64,000 nt of DNA, from the NCBI RefSeq assembly GCF_031178195.1, contig NZ_JAPSJL010000005.1, positions 62,001 through 126,000 on the forward strand. Reading direction: 5' to 3'. The notes below the pieces were generated by a model that saw nothing but the letters and a program-made list of their open reading frames with translations, searched no databases and was not told the DNA's origin. The stretch comes from Zhihengliuella sp. Its GTDB lineage: Bacteria > Actinomycetota > Actinomycetes > Actinomycetales > Micrococcaceae. This document shows, one piece after another, positions 8,740 through 17,319 of this stretch (the first letter of the stretch is position 1; every line of letters begins with the position of its first letter). The translations under genes and the position numbers were made by a program.

Positions 8740-8894
8740 ACCACCCCCTACCGCCGAGAGCACAGGGCACACGACAGGACTTTGGCGCTCTTGGCATCGG
8801 CGCGGGCAACCCTGATCAGGGATACGACAAGTCGCGGGCGGAGACGATCCGACAGTATTGGACAATCAAATACATAATGACGTACGGTGACTCC

Positions 8895-9497
8895 ATGGCC
8901 AGACCACGCACCTTCGACGAGACCGCAGTTCTCGACGCCGCGGCGCGCGAGTTCCGTGTTCACGGCTTCGCCGAGACCTCGACAGAGCAGCTCTGCGAAG
9001 CAGCCGGCGTGCGCCGCAGCAGCCTGTACAACACCTTCGCCTCCAAGGACGAGCTGTTCGTGCGGGCGCTGGAGCACTATGTCGCGACGACAGGCAGCGC
9101 CCACGAGGCAGTGCTGACCGATGAAGACTTGCATGGCGCTGCCCGCCTGCAGGGCCTGATGGATCTCATTCTTGACGAGGAGCGCGAGGCAGCGGCTCAT
9201 GGCCACGCTGCAGGATGCATGGTGGTCAGTGCTCGAATGGCGCCCGACCTGAGCGCGAAGAACGAGAAGGTCAAGAACCTGCTAGACCGGGCGCTAGAAC
9301 GGCAACTCTCCCTGATCGAGCAGACCATCCGCCTGGGGCAGCTCGACGGCTCGCTCAAGCCGGGTAACGCAGCGCCCGATACCGCACGCACTATGGTCGC
9401 GCTGATCTCGGGTTTGCGGGTCCTCGCTCAGGCCGGCTCGACTCACGAAGAGCTGCGTCGAGTGGTGACGCTCGCACTCGACGGTCTGCGCGCCTGA
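8895..9497 (+). CDS. TetR-family regulator
   Basis: This 200-residue TetR regulator begins MARPRTFDETAVLDAAAREF. The HTH lies at about residues 25-45 (TSTEQLCEAAGVRRSSLYNTF), followed by an all-helical ligand domain with a Cys near residue 105 (HAAGCMV). Start 8895 gives the standard family N-terminus. It lies 79 bases before the MFS exporter in the same direction. The AT-rich stretches before this gene (8855-8880) and before the exporter (9533-9560) both contain TTG-AC-rich and CATAAT sequences, so one regulator could act on both; I could not define a clean palindrome. Confidence 0.9.
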   Translation: MARPRTFDETAVLDAAAREFRVHGFAETSTEQLCEAAGVRRSSLYNTFASKDELFVRALEHYVATTGSAHEAVLTDEDLHGAARLQGLMDLILDEEREAAAHGHAAGCMVVSARMAPDLSAKNEKVKNLLDRALERQLSLIEQTIRLGQLDGSLKPGNAAPDTARTMVALISGLRVLAQAGSTHEELRRVVTLALDGLRA

Positions 9498-9576
9498 CGC
9501 GACGCCCGCACCGCGGCTGGTGCGGGTCTACTTTTTGACCAAATTCTGTACTGCATAATCCAGAAAGAGAAGTCCT

Positions 9577-10749
9577 ATGAAGAAGCACCTCTACCTGCTC
9601 ATGGTCACCATCATGGTGACGGTCATGAGCGAACTGCAGGTCGCGGGCATGATGCCTGCGATGTCCGCCGACCTCGGCGTGTCCACCAGCCAGGTCGGCA
9701 TGCTGGTCTCGATGTTCGCCGGTGGCATGGCGATCGGTGGACCGCTTTTTGCCTACTTCCTGCGCCATAGTCCTCCCAAGAGCGCACTTCTCACGATCGT
9801 CGCGCTATACGCCGTGATGCAAGTGCTGGTGCCGCTCATCGATGAGTATTGGTGGGTCGCGCTAATCCGGATTCTCACCGGCGCACTCGCGGGAGCATCG
9901 TTCGGTCTTTCCGTAACTTACGCCGCGCTGCTGGCACCAAGCCCGCAGAAGATCGGCGAATCCATCTCGATCGTGCTCGGCGGCATCATGGTCGGCACGA
10001 TCCTCGGACTGCCCCTGTCGCACTTCATCGCGGACCGCTGGGGCTGGCAGGCCAGCTTCCACGTCCTCGGCGCGCTCACGTTCCTGCTATTCCTCGCCAG
10101 CGCCGCCGTACTGCCCAAGCGCGACGCCCCGGCGCAGGAAGCGGCTGCCCAAGACGTGCAGAACCTGCGTATGCCGAAGCTGTGGGCCCGCTACGCCGTC
10201 AGCCTCCTGACCGTCGGTGCCGCCTACGCATCGTTCTCGTACTTCACCCCGCTGCTGGAGACCAGCGCCGGGTTCAGCACCAACGCCACGACGATCATCC
10301 TGCTCGCCTACGGCGTCTGCTCATACATCGGCAACATGGTCGTCGGCAAGTTCGCCGACAAGCACGCGGTCGCCGTGCTGCGGATCGGCCACGCGCTGCT
10401 GTTCGTCGCGCTGGCCGCCCTCGCGGCGTTCGGATACGTCCAGCCGATCGTCCTGGTGATGGTCATCATCGTCGGCTTCGTCGGCGTCACGATGAACCCC
10501 GCCCTGGTGACCCGCGTCGCGGAGGTCGGCGGGGCCGGGACGATGGTCAGCACCATCCATACCGCCGTCATCTCTGCGGGCGTAACGCTCGGGTCGGCCG
10601 TCAGCGCCGTGACGATCAGCATGTTCGGCGACGATCCTGCCGTCGCGATGTGGACCGGGGCGGTGCTCGCCGTGCTCGCAGCCATGGTGCTGTCGACTCA
10701 GACCGAAGCCCGGAAGAAGGAATTGGTCGACGCCGTCGCGACGGACTAG
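9577..10749 (+). CDS. MFS exporter, DHA1 type
   Basis: This 390-residue protein has twelve predicted membrane helices and the layout of the 12-helix DHA1 drug exporters (AraJ/PbuE-like). The loop between helices two and three (YFLRHSPPKS) is a weakened version of the family motif, and motif C-like glycine-rich sequence (SIVLGGIMVGTILGLPLSHF) marks antiporters. The start is supported by AGAAAGAGAAG before the ATG. It is probably controlled by the TetR protein just upstream. Substrate is unknown. Confidence 0.85.
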   Translation: MKKHLYLLMVTIMVTVMSELQVAGMMPAMSADLGVSTSQVGMLVSMFAGGMAIGGPLFAYFLRHSPPKSALLTIVALYAVMQVLVPLIDEYWWVALIRILTGALAGASFGLSVTYAALLAPSPQKIGESISIVLGGIMVGTILGLPLSHFIADRWGWQASFHVLGALTFLLFLASAAVLPKRDAPAQEAAAQDVQNLRMPKLWARYAVSLLTVGAAYASFSYFTPLLETSAGFSTNATTIILLAYGVCSYIGNMVVGKFADKHAVAVLRIGHALLFVALAALAAFGYVQPIVLVMVIIVGFVGVTMNPALVTRVAEVGGAGTMVSTIHTAVISAGVTLGSAVSAVTISMFGDDPAVAMWTGAVLAVLAAMVLSTQTEARKKELVDAVATD

Positions 10750-10778
10750 CACCGATCTGCAGAGAAAGGCCACGATCG

Positions 10779-11756
10779 TTGGCAGCGAGCACCGGCATGA
10801 ACATGTCGACAAATAGAACTGGACTGCGTGCCGCAGGGTACGTCTTCGTTGGAGCTCTGGGCATCCAGGCCTCGTCGGCCATTTCGTCGACGATGTTTTC
10901 CGATCTCGGATCGCCGGCCGTGAGCTCGATTCGATTGCTCATTGCTGCAGTCGTACTCCTGCTCGTACTGCGGCCCAGGGTGCGTGGTATCAGTGTCCGC
11001 CAATGGTTCAACATTGCGGCATTCGGTGCGGCTATGGCCGCTATGAACATGCTGCTGTACGCCTCGATCGAGCGGCTGCCCCTCGGTATCGCGGTGACCC
11101 TCGACTTCCTGGGGCCCGCAGCCGTCGCGCTCGTGCTGTCACGGAGAATCCGAGAAGCGATATGGGCGCTCGCGGCGCTGGCCGGCGTCGTTCTGATCGC
11201 CGGACCGGGCGGCTATTTCGACCTCTCAGGATTCCTCTTCGGGCTAGGCGCTGGGTTCTGCTTCGCGCTGTATACGGTCTTCGCCGAAAAGGTCGGGAAA
11301 GCCGACGACGACTCGATCGCCACCCTCGCCTTGTCGGTTGCCTTCGCTGCCGTGCTCTCGGCCCCGTTCGGAATTCCGCAGATCACGTCTGTGAGTGCAC
11401 CTCAGTGGTCGATGCTCGCGCTGAGCGGCCTCATCGGAGTCGCGCTGCCCTATGTCGTCGACACTCTGGCTGCCAAGCTATCATCGGCCCGCGTCATCGG
11501 AACGCTGTTCGCGATCGATCCCGCTGTCGGATCTCTGGTGGGCTGGGTAGCTCTCGGCGAACAGCTGAACGCGCTGGCGCTGACCGGAATTGCGCTCATC
11601 ATGGTCACCGGTGCCGTGGTGGCCTGGACAACCGCGAGCACATCCACCCGGGCCGACACTGGCTCGAGACGCGGGTCGCCGCGCCCGTCGACCGCGGATC
11701 ACGCGTCAGCATTGGATCCAGGCGACCCTGCGCCGTCCACCGCTGGCCGCGTGTGA
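10779..11756 (+). CDS. EamA/RhtA-like exporter
   Basis: The protein has about ten membrane helices with two EamA repeats and resembles RhtA-type threonine/homoserine exporters (IRLLIAAVVLLLVLRP, DFLGPAAVALVLSRR, ALYTVFAEKVGK). Start choice: GAAAGG at 10764-10769 is nine bases before a TTG at 10779, whereas the ATGs at 10797 and 10803 lack a ribosome site; if TTG is wrong the protein is 319 instead of 325 residues. The next gene also uses GAAAGG plus TTG. The C-terminal 45 residues after the last helix are Ser/Ala/Pro-rich and disordered. It follows the MFS gene after 29 bases and probably shares its transcript. Confidence 0.8.
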   Translation: MAASTGMNMSTNRTGLRAAGYVFVGALGIQASSAISSTMFSDLGSPAVSSIRLLIAAVVLLLVLRPRVRGISVRQWFNIAAFGAAMAAMNMLLYASIERLPLGIAVTLDFLGPAAVALVLSRRIREAIWALAALAGVVLIAGPGGYFDLSGFLFGLGAGFCFALYTVFAEKVGKADDDSIATLALSVAFAAVLSAPFGIPQITSVSAPQWSMLALSGLIGVALPYVVDTLAAKLSSARVIGTLFAIDPAVGSLVGWVALGEQLNALALTGIALIMVTGAVVAWTTASTSTRADTGSRRGSPRPSTADHASALDPGDPAPSTAGRV

Positions 11757-11821
11757 CGGAGGTCCGGCGGTTCATCTTGCTCTTCCTCGATTCGAAAACC
11801 ACACACAGAAAGGTGCAACGC

Positions 11822-12328
11822 TTGACCACAACTGTTTCCGAGGACCTCGCAGCACAACGCGTGGAGATCGTCCGGAAGTACTTCCGGATGGTCGACGCCG
11901 GTGACCCCGGACTGCTCGACCTCGACACCGACGACGTCGAGATCTTCTTCCCCAAGTTCGGACACGGCCGCGGCAGGGAGGACATGAGCGAGTTCGCCCG
12001 CAGGCTTTGGATCGGCCTCGGCAGCATTGAGCATGACATCGAGGGTCTGGACATCATGGTCTCGGGCGACCGGGTCGCTGTCGAAGGCCGCGAGTGCGGA
12101 ACGCTCGCCGACGGGACGGCGTGGCCTGACGGGCAGGTCTCCACCGGCCGCTTCTGCAACGTCTTCGCCTTCCGCGGGACCCTGATCAGCTCAGTGCACA
12201 TCTACGCCGATCCGGATATAGCCAGCGCACACGCAGAGAAGGTCAGGCAGCTGCACCGGGGGGTCGTGAAGCGACGACCCAGCGCCTCTCCCACTGAGAC
12301 ATGCAAGGCAAGAACCGCGCGGCCTTAG
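11822..12328 (+). CDS. SnoaL/NTF2-like protein
   Basis: No ATG fits; TTG at 11822 with GAAAGG eight bases upstream gives a 168-residue protein. It shows the cone-shaped NTF2/SnoaL plan: N-terminal helices (EIVRKYFRMVDAGD), a strand with paired aromatics (DVEIFFPKFG), and a C-terminal sheet ending VHIYADPD. Members are polyketide cyclases, isomerases or ester-handling enzymes of small aromatic or lactone substrates. The last 20 residues are basic and not SnoaL-like. They run straight into a decayed XRE gene at 12329, so the native C-terminus may have been replaced at the junction of the cargo block. Confidence 0.7.
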   Translation: MTTTVSEDLAAQRVEIVRKYFRMVDAGDPGLLDLDTDDVEIFFPKFGHGRGREDMSEFARRLWIGLGSIEHDIEGLDIMVSGDRVAVEGRECGTLADGTAWPDGQVSTGRFCNVFAFRGTLISSVHIYADPDIASAHAEKVRQLHRGVVKRRPSASPTETCKARTARP

Positions 12329-12475
12329 CAGGTGGCGGAGGTCGCGGGGATCCGTCCCATCCGGCTCAAGGAGCTGGAGACCGGCGTCGACCACCCCGAG
12401 GGCCTGAAGACGCTGGGCAAGGTGCTCAGGGCCTACCGGGTGCGCCTCGGCGTGGCGCTGCCGACGGCGCGGTGA
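12329..12475 (+). pseudogene. Remnant of an XRE helix-turn-helix gene
   Basis: In the frame ending at TGA 12473-12475 the translation reads QVAEVAGIRPIRLKELE followed by a helix such as TLGKVLRAYRVRLGVAL. This is the second half of an XRE HTH domain (recognition helix, then the closing helix that packs on the domain). The frame has no plausible start; a TAG directly precedes it, which is also the stop of the SnoaL-like gene. It looks like a leftover from the locus before insertion of the exporter cargo, next to the AbiF leader. Confidence 0.5.
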
Positions 12476-12560
12476 AGGTCGAGCCTGTGCTGAGCTGTTC
12501 AGCGCTGCTGGGCTGAGCACGGAGAGGGCGGCGACGAGCCTCCTCGTGCTATGCTCGTGT

Positions 12561-12619
12561 CATCACGATCAGCCCGTTGCCGCAAGGCGCGGGCTGATTT
12601 TCTTTTTCCAGGGAGGACC
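12561..12619 (+). ncRNA. AbiF-type structured RNA leader
   Basis: The leader runs from about the predicted transcription start, behind TATGCT at 12550-12555, to the start codon of the Abi gene. It holds the stem AGCCCG (12571-12576) / CGGGCT (12589-12594), a conserved loop, then a T-rich tract (12596-12606) like a terminator, and the ribosome site GGAGG (12612-12616). Structured RNAs called the abiF motif are known directly upstream of abiF genes and are thought to act as RNA antitoxins or attenuators. Placement and shape agree, and the second copy at 6023 shows the hairpin is conserved as a unit. Confidence 0.65.
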
Positions 12620-13606
12620 ATGGCGGAGTACGCGAAGCCGTGGCTGTCCGTCGACGAGCAGATCGATCGGCTGGCGGGGCACGGGGTCGAGATCAAGGAT
12701 CGAGGCCGGGCCGCGACGGTCCTGCAGGCCGTCGGCTACTACCGCCTCACCGGCTACCTCTACCCGTTCCGCGAATCCGAGCCCTACGCCGATGACGAGG
12801 GCCGCGCACGGATCCGCGTGCTCAGCGACTACCGGGCGGGCACGACGCTGCGGCACGCCGAGGACGTCATCGACTTCGATCGGCGGCTGCGCATGCTGGT
12901 CATGGACGGCGTCGAGCGCATCGAGGTCGCCGTCCGCATGCGGATCGGCTACGTGCTCGGCAGGAGGTCGCCCTTCGCCTACGAGGACCCGGCCTGCTTC
13001 ACCGAGGCCTTCACCGCCGAGAGCACCGACGCCCGGGATCCCGCGCCGAGCAGGCACGTGCAGTGGCTCCAGCGCGTCAACGAGAGGAAGGCCAGCTCCG
13101 ACGAGCAGTTCGTCGAGCACTTCCGCCAGAAGTACGACGACCGGATGCCGGTCTGGGCGCTGACCGAGATCCTCGAGCTGGGCCACCTGTCCGTCCTCTA
13201 CCGGGGCATGCACCAGCAGGACGCCGAGGAGATCGCCCTGGCGTTCGGCGTCCCGACGAAGAAGATCATGACCAGCTGGCTCGCGAGCCTGAACTACGTC
13301 CGCAACGTCGCGGCGCACCACTCCCGGCTGTTCAACAGGAAGCTCCAGAACGCGCCGGCGCGCCCGAAGTCAGGGCAGATCCCCGTCCTCGACCACCTGC
13401 GGGACGAGGCGACGGCGAAGGGGGTCTTCGGCACCTACAACGCCCTCGCCGTCATCGCGCATCTCCTGCCGTCCATCGAGCCCGGCACCGACTGGGCGGA
13501 GCAGATGGCCGCGCTGCTGCGCGACTTCCCCGTCTCGCACGCCCTGACGATCGAGTCGACGGGCGCGCCCCGGAACTGGGAGTCGCTCGAGCTCTGGCGG
13601 GGCTGA
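12620..13606 (+). CDS. abiF: AbiD/F (Abi_2) family HEPN abortive-infection protein
   Basis: This 328-residue protein has the classic Abi_2 N-terminus: KPWLSVDEQIDRLAGHGV, then the signature VGYYRLTGYLYPF at residues 38-50. The C-terminal HEPN catalytic motif R-x4-H is seen as RNVAAH (Arg228 to His233), followed by HSRLFNR. HEPN proteins of this kind are predicted RNases that act as toxins and stop phage growth by halting the host; AbiF-like proteins have been proposed as relatives of the Cas13 lineage. Start 12620 has a perfect GGAGG. Control is likely through the RNA leader upstream. The family call is firm; antiphage activity here is inferred. Confidence 0.9.
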   Translation: MAEYAKPWLSVDEQIDRLAGHGVEIKDRGRAATVLQAVGYYRLTGYLYPFRESEPYADDEGRARIRVLSDYRAGTTLRHAEDVIDFDRRLRMLVMDGVERIEVAVRMRIGYVLGRRSPFAYEDPACFTEAFTAESTDARDPAPSRHVQWLQRVNERKASSDEQFVEHFRQKYDDRMPVWALTEILELGHLSVLYRGMHQQDAEEIALAFGVPTKKIMTSWLASLNYVRNVAAHHSRLFNRKLQNAPARPKSGQIPVLDHLRDEATAKGVFGTYNALAVIAHLLPSIEPGTDWAEQMAALLRDFPVSHALTIESTGAPRNWESLELWRG

Positions 13607-13684
13607 GAGCTTCTTCGGCGAGGTTGACTGCTGAGACCTGAGCCATCGACATGAGAGCGTTATCCCCGAGGCTTAGAACTGGGT

Positions 13685-16600
13685 CTATTCGATCGAGTTC
13701 GCGCCGAGGAGTGCCTTGACTTCCGCATGCAGGTCGTTCGTCACCGATACCGGGTGGTTCGGAAGCTCGAAGTGGACGATGCTCCCCGGCTTGCGCATCT
13801 TCAAGTGGGTCGCCGTCTCTCCCCGGTGTCGTGACAGGATCTCTCCGAGCTCGGTGACTCGCGGTTCGGTGGCAGCTTCCTCCGCGATAAGGATCGTGAA
13901 TGGCTTGTCGTGACGATCGACCAAGGCGTCGAGCAGTTCGACGCCGTCGGCATGGAGACTGAGACCCTCGTCGCGCACGCTGATCCGTCCGGTCACGGCG
14001 ACGACGGCGTCCTGTTCGAGAACCGGCGAGCACAGCTGATGGGTCTTGCCCATCACCATGACGGTGACGTCTGCGCTCAGGTCTTCGACACGCACGATCG
14101 CATACGGGTTTCCGGAGGACTTGGCGACGCGTTGCTGGACCTGGGTGATCAGTCCGGCCACGGTGATCCGCTGGCCGTCCTTGGGCGGCTTCTCTCCCAG
14201 CAGCTGCTCGATGGCATGGGTCGATCGTTGCGAGAGCTGCTGCTCCAGACCGGTGAGCGGATGGTCGGAGACGTACAGCCCGAGCATGTCGCGCTCGTGG
14301 CCGAGCTTCTCGAGCCTCCCCCACTCGGAAAGCGAAGGAATCTCGGTCCTCACGCCGTCGAAGCCCTCGTCGTCGACTCCCGCAAACAGGTCGAACTGTC
14401 CTCGCAATTCTTCACGTTTGACCGACGCGGCGGCGTCGACCGCTTCCTTGTGGATGCTGACCAGCGCACGGCGAGAGTGCCCATACTCGTCGAACGCCCC
14501 CGCCTTGATCAGAGATTCGACGGTTCGCTTATTGGACGCCTCCTGCGGAACCCGGCGCAGGAAGTCGTGGAACCCGTCGAATGAACGATCTTCTCGGGTG
14601 CGGATGATCTGCTCGACGACGTTGCCGCCCACGTTGCGGATCGCTTCCAGCCCGAAGCGGATGTCCTCGCCGACGGCGGCGAAGTACCGGATCGACTCGT
14701 TGACGTCGGGTGGGAGGACTCGGATGCCCATCCTGCGCGTCTCCCCAAGGTAGAGAGCCATCTTCTCGCGGTTCTCGCCGACGCTGGTCAGCAGGGCCGC
14801 CATGTACTCGGCCGGGTAGTGCGCCTTGAGGTAGGCCGTCCAGTAGCTGAGGAGGCCGTAGGCGGCCGAGTGAGCCTTGTTGAACGCGTAGTCGGAGAAC
14901 GGCAGGAGGATGTCCCACAGGGTGGTGATCGCGTCTTCGCTATAACCGTTCGCGCGCATCCCTGTGGAGAACGCTTCGAACTGCTTGTCCAGCTCGGCCT
15001 TCTTCTTCTTGCCCATCGCGCGGCGCAGCAGGTCTGCCTGTCCGAGGGTGAAGCCGGCGAGGACCTGGGCGATGGTCATGACCTGCTCCTGGTAGACGAT
15101 CAGGCCATAGGTCTTGCCCAGGACGTCTGCCAGGGGCTCGGCGAGCTCGGGGTGGATCGGGACGATCTCCTGCTGCCCGGTCTTGCGCAGCGCGTAGTTG
15201 ATGTGCGAATTGGCCCCCATCGGGCCGGGGCGGTACAGGGCACCGACGGCGGTGATGTCCTCGAAGTGGTCGGGGCGCGCGAGCCGCAGCAGGGACCGCA
15301 TGGCGTCGCCGTCGAACTGGATGACCCCCAACGTGTCGCCGCGGCGCATGAGCTCGAAGACGCCGGGGTCGTCGAGCGGCAGCTCCTCGAGGTCGATCTC
15401 GTCGCCGCGGTTGGTGCGGATGTTCTCGAGCGCGTCGCTGATGATGGTGAGGTTCCTCAGGCCGAGGAAGTCCATCTTGATCAGGCCGAGGCCCTCACAT
15501 GTCGGATAGTCGAACTGGGTGATGATCTGCCCGTCCTGCTCCCGCTTCATCAGCGGGATGACGTCGATGAGCGGCTCGCTGGACATGATCACCCCGGCTG
15601 CGTGCACTCCCCACTGCCGCTTGAGGTTTTCCAGCCCCGTGGCCGTGTCGTACACGGTCCGGACCTCGGGGTCGGATTCGATCAGAGCGCGGACGTCCTG
15701 GGCCTCGGCGTACCGCGGGTGGCCGGAGTCGAAGATGCCGCCGAGAGGGATGTCCTTGCCGGAGACGGTCGGAGGCATGGCCTTGGTGATCTTCTCGCCC
15801 ATGCTGAAGGGATATCCGAGGACGCGTGCGGAGTCCTTCAGCGCCTGCTTGGCCTTGATCGTGCCGTAGGTGACGATCTGAGCGACCCGGTCGTCGCCGT
15901 ACTTCTCCGTGACGTACTGGATGACCTCTCCCCGCCGCCGGTCATCGAAGTCGACGTCGAAGTCGGGCATCGACACGCGGTCAGGGTTCAGGAATCGCTC
16001 GAAGATCAGATCGTGGACGAGCGGGTCGAGCCCCGTGATGGTCAGCGCGTAGGCGACCATCGACCCGGCTCCGGATCCTCGGCCTGGACCGACGCGGATG
16101 CCCTGACTCTTTGCCCATTGGATGAAGTCCGCGACGACGAGGAAGTAGCCGGCGAAGCCCATCTGGAGGATGATCCCGGTCTCGTACTCCGCGCGCTCAC
16201 GCACTTCCTGGCTGATTCCGCCCGGGTAGCGCATGGCCAGTCCGCGCTCGATCTCCTTGACCAGCCAGGTCTCCTCGGTCTCCCCGTCGGGCACGGGGTA
16301 CCGCGGCATGTAGTTCGCCGAGGTGTCGAACTCGACGTTGCACCGTTCAGCGATCAGCAATGTGTTGTCACAGGCCTCGGGGAAGTCTCGGAACAGGTGA
16401 CGCATCTGAGCGGCGGATTTCAGGTAGAACTCGTCGGCGTCGAACTTGAAGCGATTCGGGTCGTCCATGGTCGAGCCCGACTGCACGCACAGCAGGGCTG
16501 CGTGACTCTTGGCATCCTCTGCCGCGACGTAGTGCAGGTCGTTGGTCGCGACCAGCGGCAGATTCAGATCCTTCGCAAGCCTGATGAGATCACCCATGAC

Positions 16601-17197
16601 GCGCTTTTCGATGCCCAAGCCATGGTCCATGAGCTCGCAGAAGTAGTTCTCCGCTCCGAAGATGTCGCGGAAGTCCGCCGCTGCCTGCCGGGCCTCGTCG
16701 TACTGGCCGAGGCGGAGTCGCGTCTGGACCTCGCTGCTCGGGCAGCCTGTCGTCGCGATGAGGCCCGTGCCGTACGTGCTCAGCAGCTCGCGGTCCATCC
16801 TCGGCTTGAAGTACTGCCCTTCCATCGAGGCCAGCGACGAGAGCCGGAAGAGGTTGTGCATACCCTCGGTGGTCTCCGCGAGCATCGTCAAATGCGTGTA
16901 GGCCCCCGCGCCCGAGACGTCATCCCGCGAACCGTCGCCCCAGCGCACACGAGTACGGTCCGTACGATGAGTGCCCGGCGTCAGGTACGCCTCTGTCCCG
17001 ATGATCGGCTTGATTCCGGCGTCCCTCGCGGTCCTCCAGAAGTCGAAAGCGCCGAAGACGTTCCCATGGTCGGTCACGGCGACGGCAGGCATGCCCTGAC
17101 GCGCAGCCTCATCCACCAGCGGACCGATGTGGGCGGCTCCGTCCAGCATCGAGTACTCGCTGTGCACGTGGAGATGGACGAACGCTTCAGCTGGCAT
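13685..17197 (-). CDS. dnaE: DNA polymerase III alpha subunit (apparent additional copy)
   Basis: This 1170-residue DnaE1-type C-family polymerase is of normal length. The PHP domain starts HLHVHSEYSMLDGA and keeps TDHGNVFG, GCPSSEV and NDLHYV. The polymerase carries PDFDVDFDD near residue 400 and MDFLGLRNLTII near residue 560, the three expected acidic residues. Fingers, the helix-hairpin-helix region and the C-terminal OB fold (ITVAGLITQVQQRV) follow. Start 17197 is chosen because GGGAGG lies six bases upstream. It lies among accessory genes and away from the usual dnaE neighbourhood, so it is probably a second copy. An extra DnaE could give resistance to a polymerase inhibitor (self-resistance DnaE copies are known, for example for nargenicin) or serve element replication; that is speculative. 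Confidence 0.9.
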   Translation of the reverse strand: MPAEAFVHLHVHSEYSMLDGAAHIGPLVDEAARQGMPAVAVTDHGNVFGAFDFWRTARDAGIKPIIGTEAYLTPGTHRTDRTRVRWGDGSRDDVSGAGAYTHLTMLAETTEGMHNLFRLSSLASMEGQYFKPRMDRELLSTYGTGLIATTGCPSSEVQTRLRLGQYDEARQAAADFRDIFGAENYFCELMDHGLGIEKRVMGDLIRLAKDLNLPLVATNDLHYVAAEDAKSHAALLCVQSGSTMDDPNRFKFDADEFYLKSAAQMRHLFRDFPEACDNTLLIAERCNVEFDTSANYMPRYPVPDGETEETWLVKEIERGLAMRYPGGISQEVRERAEYETGIILQMGFAGYFLVVADFIQWAKSQGIRVGPGRGSGAGSMVAYALTITGLDPLVHDLIFERFLNPDRVSMPDFDVDFDDRRRGEVIQYVTEKYGDDRVAQIVTYGTIKAKQALKDSARVLGYPFSMGEKITKAMPPTVSGKDIPLGGIFDSGHPRYAEAQDVRALIESDPEVRTVYDTATGLENLKRQWGVHAAGVIMSSEPLIDVIPLMKREQDGQIITQFDYPTCEGLGLIKMDFLGLRNLTIISDALENIRTNRGDEIDLEELPLDDPGVFELMRRGDTLGVIQFDGDAMRSLLRLARPDHFEDITAVGALYRPGPMGANSHINYALRKTGQQEIVPIHPELAEPLADVLGKTYGLIVYQEQVMTIAQVLAGFTLGQADLLRRAMGKKKKAELDKQFEAFSTGMRANGYSEDAITTLWDILLPFSDYAFNKAHSAAYGLLSYWTAYLKAHYPAEYMAALLTSVGENREKMALYLGETRRMGIRVLPPDVNESIRYFAAVGEDIRFGLEAIRNVGGNVVEQIIRTREDRSFDGFHDFLRRVPQEASNKRTVESLIKAGAFDEYGHSRRALVSIHKEAVDAAASVKREELRGQFDLFAGVDDEGFDGVRTEIPSLSEWGRLEKLGHERDMLGLYVSDHPLTGLEQQLSQRSTHAIEQLLGEKPPKDGQRITVAGLITQVQQRVAKSSGNPYAIVRVEDLSADVTVMVMGKTHQLCSPVLEQDAVVAVTGRISVRDEGLSLHADGVELLDALVDRHDKPFTILIAEEAATEPRVTELGEILSRHRGETATHLKMRKPGSIVHFELPNHPVSVTNDLHAEVKALLGANSIE

Positions 17198-17319
17198 CTG
17201 CACCCTCCCAAACAACAATCGGTTGACTGCTCGAGTTCAGCAGGAGGAGTAGGCAGGGGTCCAACAACCCTAGGCCCGGCGTGCCACAACCGTGCGTTGT
17301 ACGGCGTAGTATTGGTGGC

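Noticed and set aside
12301-12516. A 71-codon frame starting at ATG 12301
   Set aside because: The translation is Gly/Arg/Pro-rich; the XRE-like remnant in another frame explains the sequence better.
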